DNA from: Pseudomonas sp. S04
Lineage (GTDB): Bacteria; Pseudomonadota; Gammaproteobacteria; Pseudomonadales; Pseudomonadaceae
Direction: 5' to 3'
Assembly (NCBI RefSeq): GCF_009834545.1
Contig: NZ_CP019427.1
Coordinates: 3,540,001 to 3,604,000 of the forward strand
Length of the DNA: 64,000 nt
Part shown: one piece after another, positions 57,514-64,000 of the stretch
How the letters are laid out: the number at the start of each line of letters is the position of its first letter
Numbering within the stretch: position 1 is the stretch's first letter
Notes under the pieces: model-generated
What the model saw: only the letters and a program-made list of their open reading frames with translations
The model's database searches: none
Told to the model about the DNA's origin: nothing
Translations under genes and position numbers: made by a program

Positions 57514-58905
57514 ATGTCCAACGCTCAACCCACTCAAAGCGCAACCACCCCCGCAGGACTCAAACGTGTCGTCGGCGCCGCCATGGCCGGTACCGTCGCC
57601 GAATGGTATGAATTCTTTCTCTACGGTACGGCCTCGGCACTGGTCTTCGGCCAGCTGTTCTTTCGCCAGACCGACAGCCCCATCGACGGCATCATCGCCG
57701 CCTTCGCCCTGTACGCCGTAGGCTTTCTCGCCCGTCCCCTGGGTGGCCTGGTGTTCGGTCACTACGGCGACAAATTCGGCCGCAAGCGGCTGCTGCAACT
57801 GAGCCTGGTGGTAGTCGGCATCACCACCTTCCTCATGGGCTGCCTGCCCGGCTTCGACCAGATCGGTTATGCCGCGCCGGTGTTACTGGTGCTGTTGCGA
57901 TTGATCCAGGGCTTCGCCTTTGGTGGTGAATGGGGCGGCGCGATCCTGCTGGTCTCCGAACACTGCCCGGACAACCGTCGTGGGTTCTGGGCCAGTTGGC
58001 CACAAGCCGGGGTTCCGGCGGGCAACCTGGTGGCCACGGTCGCCCTGCTGCTGTTGTCGTCGAACCTGTCCGAGGAGCAATTCCTCGCCTGGGGCTGGCG
58101 CGTAGCGTTCTGGTTCTCGGCCGTGGTGGTACTGATCGGCTACTGGATTCGCACCAGCGTCGACGATGCCCCGATCTTCAAGGAAGCCCAGGCTCGCCAG
58201 GCGCAGACCAAGCAGCAACAACTGGGGGTGGTGGAAGTCCTGCGCCACCACTGGCGTGCGGTGCTGGTGGGAATCGGCGCACGGTTTGCCGAGAACATCC
58301 TCTACTACACGGTGGTGACCTTCTCCATCACGTACCTCAAGCTGGTGGTGCACAAGGACACCTCGGAAATCCTGTTCCTGATGTTCGGCGCCCACCTGCT
58401 GCATTTCTTCCTGATCCCGCTGATGGGCTACCTGTCGGATATCGTCGGACGCAAACCGGTGTACCTGACCGGGGCGGTACTCACCGCGTTCTGGGGCTTC
58501 ATCGGCTTCCCGCTGATGGACACCGGCAACAACTGGCTGATCATGGCGGCGATTACCCTGGGCCTGGCCATCGAGTCGATGACCTACGCGCCCTACTCGG
58601 CGCTGATGGCCGAGATGTTCCCCACCCATGTGCGCTACACCGCCCTGTCGCTGTGCTACCAGGTGGCGCCGATCTTCGCCGGTTCGCTGGCTCCGCTGAT
58701 CGCCATCACCCTGCTGAACAAGTACCACAGCTCGACACCGATCGCCTGGTACCTGGTCGGCGCGTCGCTGATCTCCATCGTGGCCGTCGGCCTGACTCGG
58801 GAAACCCGTGGCAAGTCCTTGCACCTGGTGGATGCCGAATCCGCGGCACGGATCGCCGCCCTCGACCCGAACGCCACCCCACGCCGCGCCGACTCACTGG
58901 CGTAA
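57514..58905 (+). CDS. MHS-family MFS carrier (hydroxyproline/proline-like solute)
   Basis: 463 residues. The N-terminal [24 protein letters not shown] is typical of metabolite:H+ symporters (ProP-like). Twelve hydrophobic segments and the [14 protein letters not shown] loop. Second uptake system of the locus beside the ABC importer. Substrate inferred. Confidence 0.88.
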   Translation: MSNAQPTQSATTPAGLKRVVGAAMAGTVAEWYEFFLYGTASALVFGQLFFRQTDSPIDGIIAAFALYAVGFLARPLGGLVFGHYGDKFGRKRLLQLSLVVVGITTFLMGCLPGFDQIGYAAPVLLVLLRLIQGFAFGGEWGGAILLVSEHCPDNRRGFWASWPQAGVPAGNLVATVALLLLSSNLSEEQFLAWGWRVAFWFSAVVVLIGYWIRTSVDDAPIFKEAQARQAQTKQQQLGVVEVLRHHWRAVLVGIGARFAENILYYTVVTFSITYLKLVVHKDTSEILFLMFGAHLLHFFLIPLMGYLSDIVGRKPVYLTGAVLTAFWGFIGFPLMDTGNNWLIMAAITLGLAIESMTYAPYSALMAEMFPTHVRYTALSLCYQVAPIFAGSLAPLIAITLLNKYHSSTPIAWYLVGASLISIVAVGLTRETRGKSLHLVDAESAARIAALDPNATPRRADSLA

Positions 58906-58928
58906 CCCGGTCTGTCTGTTGGGGTGGG

Positions 58929-58993
58929 CTCCCGCTTGCGGCCCCCGCTTGCGGCGCCTGTTTGCGGTGCCTGTTTGCGGTGCCCGCTTGCGG
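58929..58993. repeat. Five tandem 13-nt units (minisatellite)
   Basis: Units 58929-58941, 58942-58954, 58955-58967, 58968-58980 and 58981-58993, all ending in TTGCGG with the variable start CTCCCGC, CCCCCGC, CGCCTGT, TGCCTGT, TGCCCGC. Core resembles the CCCGCTTGCGG of local REPs. Confidence 0.85.
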
Positions 58994-59052
58994 CGTGCTC
59001 CCGCCCCGACAAAATCAGCAGAGCCGACCCCATTTTTCACAGGAGCTTTTGC

Positions 59053-60639
59053 ATGTCCGACCTTCTCGGCCACAACTACATTGGTGGTGCCCGCAGCGCC
59101 GCTGGCAGCCAAACCTTGCGCAGTTACGACGCCAGCACCGGCGAGCCCCTGTCCTACGCTTTCAGCCAGGCTACCGAGGCTGAGGTGGACGCCGCCGCCC
59201 AGGCCGCCGCGAGCGCCTATCCGGCCTTTCGCAGCTTGGCGGCCAGTCGCCGCGCCGAGTTCCTCGAGGCCATTGCCGAACAACTGGAGGCGCTGGATGA
59301 ACAGTTCAGCGCCCTGGTCAGCCGCGAGACCGCGTTGCCGACAGCGCGCATTCAGGGCGAACGGGGTCGCACCAGTGGCCAGATGCGTCTGTTCGCCCAA
59401 GTCCTGCGCCGCGGCGATTTTTATGCCGCGCGCATCGACCGCGCCCTGCCCGATCGCCAGCCATTGCCCCGCGTGGACCTGCGTCAGTACCGGATCGGTG
59501 TGGGTCCGGTGGCAGTGTTTGGCGCCAGCAATTTCCCCCTGGCCTTCTCCACCGCCGGCGGCGACACGGCCGCAGCCCTGGCCGCCGGATGCCCGGTGGT
59601 GTTCAAAGCCCACAGCGGACATATGGCGACGGCCGAACGAGTCGCCGATGCGATCATCCGCGCCGCCGAACAGACCGGCATGCCCAAGGGTGTGTTCAAC
59701 ATGATCTACGGTGCCGGGGTCGGTGAAACCCTGGTCAAGCATCCGGCGATCCAGGCAGTCGGGTTTACCGGTTCATTAAAAGGCGGTCGAGCCCTGTGCG
59801 ACATGGCCGCCGCACGCCCGCAACCGATCCCGGTGTTCGCCGAGATGAGCAGCATCAACCCGGTGCTGGTACTGCCCGAAGCCCTGCGGGTACGGGGTAC
59901 GACAATCGCCAGTGAACTAGTGGCCTCGGTGGTCCAAGGGTGCGGGCAGTTCTGCACCAACCCAGGCTTGGTGATCGGGATTCGCTCTGGCGAATTCAGT
60001 GCCTTCATCGAGCAACTCAGTGCCCTGATGGCCGAGCAGCCGGGGCAAACCATGCTCAACGCCGGCACGCTGGCGAGCTATACCCGGGGGGTCGAAGCGT
60101 TGCACGCGCATCCGCAGGTCAGCCACCTCGCCGGCCGCGCGCAACAGGGTCGCCAGGCCCAGCCGCAGTTGTTCAAGGCCCACAGCCGTCTGTTGCTCGA
60201 GGGTGACCGGCTGCTGCAGGAGGAAGTCTTCGGTCCGACCACCGTGCTGGTGGAAGTGGCCGACGCCGCTGAACTGCAGCGCGCGCTGCACGGCTTGCAC
60301 GGTCAACTGACGGCGACGCTAATTGCCGAAGCCGCTGACTTGCAGGCCCATGGCGAGCTATTGCCGTTGCTGGAGCAGAAGGTTGGCCGGGTGCTGTTCA
60401 ACGGCTACCCGACCGGGGTCGAGGTGTGTGATGCGATGGTCCACGGCGGCCCTTACCCTGCCACCTCCGATGCTCGAGGCACCTCGGTCGGCAGCCTGGC
60501 CATCGAGCGTTTCCTGCGCCCGGTGTGCTACCAGAACTGCCCCGACCAGCTACTGCCCGAGCCCCTGAAAAACGCCAACCCACTGGCCATCAACCGCCTG
60601 GTTGACGGCAAACAGCAACGTGAAGCCATCAGCCAATAA
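59053..60639 (+). CDS. Alpha-ketoglutarate semialdehyde dehydrogenase
   Basis: 528 residues, aldehyde dehydrogenase superfamily. VFGASNFPLAFSTAGGDTAAALAAGCPVVFKAHSGH near 157-192 and the catalytic Cys in GCGQFCTNPGLV belong to the 2,5-dioxovalerate/KGSA dehydrogenase group. Oxidises alpha-ketoglutarate semialdehyde to alpha-ketoglutarate, ending the 4-hydroxyproline route. AGGAG before ATG 59053. Confidence 0.9.
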   Translation: MSDLLGHNYIGGARSAAGSQTLRSYDASTGEPLSYAFSQATEAEVDAAAQAAASAYPAFRSLAASRRAEFLEAIAEQLEALDEQFSALVSRETALPTARIQGERGRTSGQMRLFAQVLRRGDFYAARIDRALPDRQPLPRVDLRQYRIGVGPVAVFGASNFPLAFSTAGGDTAAALAAGCPVVFKAHSGHMATAERVADAIIRAAEQTGMPKGVFNMIYGAGVGETLVKHPAIQAVGFTGSLKGGRALCDMAAARPQPIPVFAEMSSINPVLVLPEALRVRGTTIASELVASVVQGCGQFCTNPGLVIGIRSGEFSAFIEQLSALMAEQPGQTMLNAGTLASYTRGVEALHAHPQVSHLAGRAQQGRQAQPQLFKAHSRLLLEGDRLLQEEVFGPTTVLVEVADAAELQRALHGLHGQLTATLIAEAADLQAHGELLPLLEQKVGRVLFNGYPTGVEVCDAMVHGGPYPATSDARGTSVGSLAIERFLRPVCYQNCPDQLLPEPLKNANPLAINRLVDGKQQREAISQ

Positions 60640-60694
60640 GCGGGTTGCTCCAGGTGAGCGGGTGTATGCGGAACCTGTGGGCACCTAATATCAC

Positions 60695-60728
60695 TGTAGG
60701 AGCGGGCGCCCGCTTGCGGCGCCCGCTA
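60695..60728. repeat. REP element after the dehydrogenase gene
   Basis: TGTAGGAGCGGGCGCCCGCT with the following TGCGGCGCCCGCT; same type as 40091 and 49322. Confidence 0.6.
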
Positions 60729-60739
60729 CTTCTAAGGGT

Positions 60740-61747
60740 TCAGGCCAACAACGCCTTCAGGTCGTGGTACAGCGCCTCGGGGATCTGCACACCTTCTACC
60801 TGGCTGCGGGCTCGCGCTTCATAGCGGCGTTGCGATGGCAAACGGGCGCCTTGGCCTTCGATACTCTGGAACAGGGTTTCGGCACGGGCCAGGTGTTGCT
60901 CGGTGGCGTCGCCAAGGAAGCGCCGTGGGTCGAGGGCGATGATCAGTTCGCCGTGGTACGGCGAGGATTTGCTGCCCGCATCGTAAGCCAGGGATTCGGC
61001 GCTGGTCAGGTCACCGATCAATGGCCCGGCGATCAACTCCACCATGGCCGCCAGTGCCGAACCCTTGTGCCCACCGAAGGTCAGCATCGCACCGCTGTCG
61101 AGCACCACGTTGGCATCGGTACTCGGCCGCCCCTGCCCATCCACGCCCCAGCCTTGGGGAATCGCCTTGCCGGCTCGGCGGTGCAATTCGATATCGCCGC
61201 GGGCGATTGCACTGGTGGCGAAGTCAAAGACAAACGGCTCCTGGCCCGCGCGCGGCCAGCCGAAGGCAATCGGGTTGGTGCCGAACACCGGCTGACTGCC
61301 GCCAGCCGGTGCGACCCAGGCATGGCTCGGGTTGCAGGCCAACGCCACCAGGCCGGCCGCGGTGAGTTGCTCGATCTCCACCCACAACGCGGAAAAATGC
61401 ACACAGCGATTGATCGCCAGGGCAGCAATCCCGTTGGCCCGGGTTTTCGCCGCCAGCATCGGCAACCCGGCCTGGAACGCCAGTTGGGAAAAGCCGCCGG
61501 CCGCGTCGACCCGCACGATCGAGGGCGCCTGGTCGATGACCTGGGGCTCGGCATCGGCCGAGACCTTGCCGGCCCGCAGTGAATTCACGCAGCCGAGAAC
61601 CCGGTACAAACCGTGGGAGGCGCAGCCATCGCGCTCGCCGGCGATCACCGTGTTGCTCACTGCCTGGGCGTGGGCGGAGTTAAAACCGTTGTGCAGCAGG
61701 ATCGATTCGGCCAGCTCGCGGGCTTCGGCCAGGGACAGTCGGATCAT
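60740..61747 (-). CDS. Pyrroline-2-carboxylate reductase-like (malate/L-lactate dehydrogenase family)
   Basis: 335 residues, Ldh_2/DpkA-like NAD(P)H oxidoreductase. ERDGCASHGLYRVLG near 38-52 and VFGTNPIAFGWPR, VFDFATSAIARGDIE and FGGHKGSALAAMVELI are family motifs. It would reduce pyrroline-2-carboxylate, the product of 3-hydroxyproline dehydration, to L-proline. Convergent with the KGSA dehydrogenase; AAGGAG before ATG 61747. Confidence 0.88.
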   Translation of the reverse strand: MIRLSLAEARELAESILLHNGFNSAHAQAVSNTVIAGERDGCASHGLYRVLGCVNSLRAGKVSADAEPQVIDQAPSIVRVDAAGGFSQLAFQAGLPMLAAKTRANGIAALAINRCVHFSALWVEIEQLTAAGLVALACNPSHAWVAPAGGSQPVFGTNPIAFGWPRAGQEPFVFDFATSAIARGDIELHRRAGKAIPQGWGVDGQGRPSTDANVVLDSGAMLTFGGHKGSALAAMVELIAGPLIGDLTSAESLAYDAGSKSSPYHGELIIALDPRRFLGDATEQHLARAETLFQSIEGQGARLPSQRRYEARARSQVEGVQIPEALYHDLKALLA

Positions 61748-61853
61748 AGTCAGCTCCTTGAACAGACCGTCCAGACTCGCCCATTCCACCGCCCCCGGCT
61801 TGATCGCTTTAAGCCTGGGCGATGACGATTTCGGCACAACCTGGCGCAATCCG

Positions 61854-62672
61854 TCAGTCGATCAGATCAATCAACTGCTCACGCTGCGCCCCCGTCAGCA
61901 TCGAGCCAAAACCGGCACCGGCATTTTCGCTCATCAAGCGCGGGTGGCGGGTACCGGGGATGACGCACGTCACCGCGCTATGGGACAACACAAACTTCAG
62001 CGCCAGTTGCGCCCAACTGCTGACCTGCACTTGCCCCGCCCAACCTGGCAACGGCTTGCCTTTGAGCCTGGCCAGCAAGTCACCGCCGCCAAACGGCCGG
62101 TTGCAGATCACCGCCACCCCTCGCTCGCGACACAACGGCAACAGGCGCTTCTCGGCGGCCCGGTCATCGAGGGCATAGTTGATCTGCAGGAAGTCCAGCG
62201 ACTCGGCCTTGAGCAGGGCCTCGACCTCGGCATAGGCGCTGGCGCTGTAATGGCTGACGCCGATGTAGCGAATCCGCCCGGCCGCCTTCCACTCTCGCAG
62301 CGTCGGCAGATGGCTCTGCCAGTCCAGCAAGTTGTGGATCTGCATCAGGTCGACACGGTCAGTCTGCAGCAAGCGCAAGGACTGCTCCATTTGCCGAATG
62401 CCTTCATCGCGACCTCGGGTCCACACCTTGGTCGCCAGGAAGGCCGGCGAACGCGGCTCGTGGATCGACAGCAACTCGCCACTGGTCTGTTCGGCCCGCC
62501 CATACATCGGCGAGCTGTCGAGCAGCGTGCCGCCCTTAGCGAACAACGCATCGAGCACCGCCGGCAACTGTTGGTAGGACGCCGTTCCCGGTGCGACATC
62601 AAAGCCGCGATAGGTGCCCAACCCGACGATGGGCAAGGGTTCGGAACTGGAAGGAATGGCGCGGGTCAGCAT
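61854..62672 (-). CDS. Aldo/keto reductase
   Basis: 272 residues, (beta/alpha)8 AKR. The catalytic Asp, Tyr, Lys (LLDSSPMYGRAE, FLATKVW) and His (DLMQIHNLLDW) region is visible. AGGAGG positioned 7 nt before the ATG at 62672 decides this start over ATG 62678. Function not clear; may act on sugar or ketone. 107 nt upstream of the reductase on the same strand. Confidence 0.87.
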   Translation of the reverse strand: MLTRAIPSSSEPLPIVGLGTYRGFDVAPGTASYQQLPAVLDALFAKGGTLLDSSPMYGRAEQTSGELLSIHEPRSPAFLATKVWTRGRDEGIRQMEQSLRLLQTDRVDLMQIHNLLDWQSHLPTLREWKAAGRIRYIGVSHYSASAYAEVEALLKAESLDFLQINYALDDRAAEKRLLPLCRERGVAVICNRPFGGGDLLARLKGKPLPGWAGQVQVSSWAQLALKFVLSHSAVTCVIPGTRHPRLMSENAGAGFGSMLTGAQREQLIDLID

Positions 62673-62714
62673 GTTCATGCCTCCTGGTCCGATCGATGTA
62701 CTAACGTTAGACGA

Positions 62715-63479
62715 ATGTCGCGCATCCTGATGTCCATCGTGCTCATCGCTGTAGCGCTGTACCTCGCGCTCTGTACGGGACTGTGGGTGTTCCAGCGCGC
62801 GCTGATCTACTACCCGCAAGCGCGTTCCGCTGACAGCGCGACAACCCTAGTGAGGCTTGCGGTGGATGAGACCCAGGTGCTGGTCAGCGTCCGTCAGCGC
62901 GACGGGCCCCAGGCCCTGATCTACTTCGGCGGTAATGCCGAGGATGTCTCGGCGAACCTGCCGCAGTTTGCCCAGGCCTTTACCGATCACGCCCTGTACC
63001 TGATGCACTACCGGGGTTTTGGCGGCAGCGGCGGCTCACCTTCGGAGGAAGCGATTGCCGCGGATGCGCTGGCACTGTTCGATCAGGTCTACGCCGAGCA
63101 CCGACAGGTTGTGGTGGTCGGTCGCAGTCTAGGCTCTGGGGTCGCGGTGCGCCTGGCCAGCCAACGGCCGGTGGCGCGACTGATCCTGATTACCCCCTAC
63201 AACAGCCTGGAAGAGCTGGCCGCCCGCCAGTTGCCAATCTTCCCGGTGCACTGGCTGCTGCGCGACCGCTACGACTCCTGGAAGTACGCCCCGCGCATCC
63301 TGGTGCCAACCCTGCTGCTGGCCGCCGAACATGACGAGGTCATCCCCCGCGCCAGCACCGAGCGTCTGCTACGCCAGTTCGCCCCCGGCGTGGCCAGGCT
63401 CGAGGTCATACCCGGCACGGGACACAACTCCATCGCCGCCAGCCCCAGGTACCTGCCGTTGCTGCGCGATGGGATGTGA
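62715..63479 (+). CDS. Membrane-anchored alpha/beta hydrolase
   Basis: 254 residues. N-terminal hydrophobic anchor MSRILMSIVLIAVALYLALCTGLW, then an alpha/beta-hydrolase with nucleophile Ser138 in VGRSLGSG, an Asp in EHDEVIP and His in GTGHNSI. Resembles YfhR/BEM46-like hydrolases. A long open frame reaching back to 61332 is an artefact. Divergent from the AKR gene by 42 nt. Confidence 0.88.
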   Translation: MSRILMSIVLIAVALYLALCTGLWVFQRALIYYPQARSADSATTLVRLAVDETQVLVSVRQRDGPQALIYFGGNAEDVSANLPQFAQAFTDHALYLMHYRGFGGSGGSPSEEAIAADALALFDQVYAEHRQVVVVGRSLGSGVAVRLASQRPVARLILITPYNSLEELAARQLPIFPVHWLLRDRYDSWKYAPRILVPTLLLAAEHDEVIPRASTERLLRQFAPGVARLEVIPGTGHNSIAASPRYLPLLRDGM

Positions 63480-63509
63480 GGGCTGCGTCAACGGCCGCAG
63501 GACGTTCAT

Positions 63510-64000
63510 TCAACTTGGCAACACTGGGCTAAGTAATACCCGCGTCACCCGCCGCTCTTCGACCTCGACCACGGTCAGGTTCCACCCTTCCCAGGTGAGT
63601 GTGTCGCCAATCACCGGCAGGCGGTCCAGCAGGCTCATGACCAGTCCCGCGAGGGTCTGGTAGTCATCCGTGGCCTTGGCCTGGAAGCCGATCTGCTGGC
63701 GCACCTGGCTCAGGTTCAAGGCGCCGCTGACCAGGAAACCATTGCCCTGGGCGACAATGTTCGGGCCTTCGATTTCGCTGGCGTCCGGCAACTCACCGGC
63801 GATCGACTCAAGGATGTCGGTCATGGTCAGCAAGCCAATGAAGTCACCGAACTCGTTCACCACAAAGGCGATGTGCGTCGACTCCTTGCGCATCTGTTCC
63901 AGCGCATTGAGGATCGAAAAACTCTCCAGCAGGTTGATCGACGTGCGGGCCATGGCTTCCAGGTTGGGCTGGTGGCCTGCGAGCAATTCCTTGAGCAGCT
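63510..64000 (-). CDS. CBS/CorC_HlyC-domain membrane protein, C-terminal part (5' end outside window)
   Basis: The visible ~163 residues hold the second CBS domain (STHIAFVVNEFGDFIGLLTMTDILESIAGEL) and the C-terminal transporter-associated CorC_HlyC domain (DYQTLAGLVMSLLDRLPVIGDTLTWEGWNLTVVEV). The N-terminal membrane DUF21 part lies beyond the window edge. Relatives act in Mg/Co efflux or as hemolysin-like proteins. Confidence 0.9.
   Translation of the reverse strand, partial: LLKELLAGHQPNLEAMARTSINLLESFSILNALEQMRKESTHIAFVVNEFGDFIGLLTMTDILESIAGELPDASEIEGPNIVAQGNGFLVSGALNLSQVRQQIGFQAKATDDYQTLAGLVMSLLDRLPVIGDTLTWEGWNLTVVEVEERRVTRVLLSPVLPS

Noticed and set aside
61332..62714. Long N-terminal extension of the alpha/beta hydrolase frame
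   Set aside because: Covers the antisense of the AKR and reductase genes; the hydrolase starts at 62715 with its membrane anchor.

Overview
The window reads as a chromosomal segment of a fluorescent-group Pseudomonas. This rests on moderately high GC, dense head-to-tail operons, LysR/AraC/GntR/HxlR/TetR regulators beside the genes they probably control, and abundant Pseudomonas-type REP/REPIN palindromes. The species cannot be fixed from the sequence alone. No rRNA, tRNA or CRISPR array was seen.

Layout. 1-3797: 3' end of a TonB-dependent receptor followed by a FecBCD-type ABC importer (ATPase, lipoprotein binding protein, permease). 3807-14186: a 2-aminoethylphosphonate (AEP) catabolic locus: divergent LysR regulator, RidA-like protein, FAD oxidase, PhnW transaminase, organophosphate-type MFS carrier, PhnX phosphonatase, acetaldehyde dehydrogenase and acetyl-CoA synthetase, closed by a strong terminator. 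Together these can take AEP to alanine (or ammonia), phosphate and acetyl-CoA. 14301-18719: two drug/sugar-efflux type MFS genes, each divergent from a regulator (TetR, LysR) with inverted-repeat operator candidates between them.

18781-24060 is an accessory island: a RES-Xre toxin-antitoxin pair, an AT-rich orphan with a C-terminal membrane hairpin (20319-22007), a tyrosine recombinase interrupted by one amber codon, an AT-rich orphan with a class III nucleotide-cyclase-like fold (23146-23907), and three related palindromic repeats. 24080-31533 is mixed: HxlR regulator/nitrilase, GFA protein, TerC, universal stress protein, tandem tautomerase, GlxA-type regulator and a coupled Fic-HAD pair with a degenerate Fic motif. 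31628-36529 is phosphate related: pstSCAB without phoU, divergent from a PPK2 polyphosphate kinase, with Pho-box-like sequences between them. A second integrase scrap lies between ppk2 and katG.

36811-44026: catalase-peroxidase, a stand-alone M41-like metallopeptidase, GST/HxlR pair, GNAT acetyltransferase, cytochrome c, GlxA-type regulator and a thioesterase-fold protein. 44102-61747 is a large hydroxyproline catabolic locus: GntR regulator, hydroxyproline 2-epimerase, three-part D-hydroxyproline dehydrogenase, AraC regulator, polar amino-acid ABC importer, fused aconitase-X type dehydratase, a second proline-racemase-like protein with a Ser/Thr active site, pyrroline-4-hydroxy-2-carboxylate deaminase, MHS carrier, ketoglutarate-semialdehyde dehydrogenase and a pyrroline-2-carboxylate reductase. 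A palindrome around GTATAC recurs at three promoters here and probably marks the GntR regulon. Inside the locus sits an array of seven 139-143 bp REPIN units. The window ends with an aldo/keto reductase, an alpha/beta hydrolase and the C-terminal part of a CBS/CorC protein.
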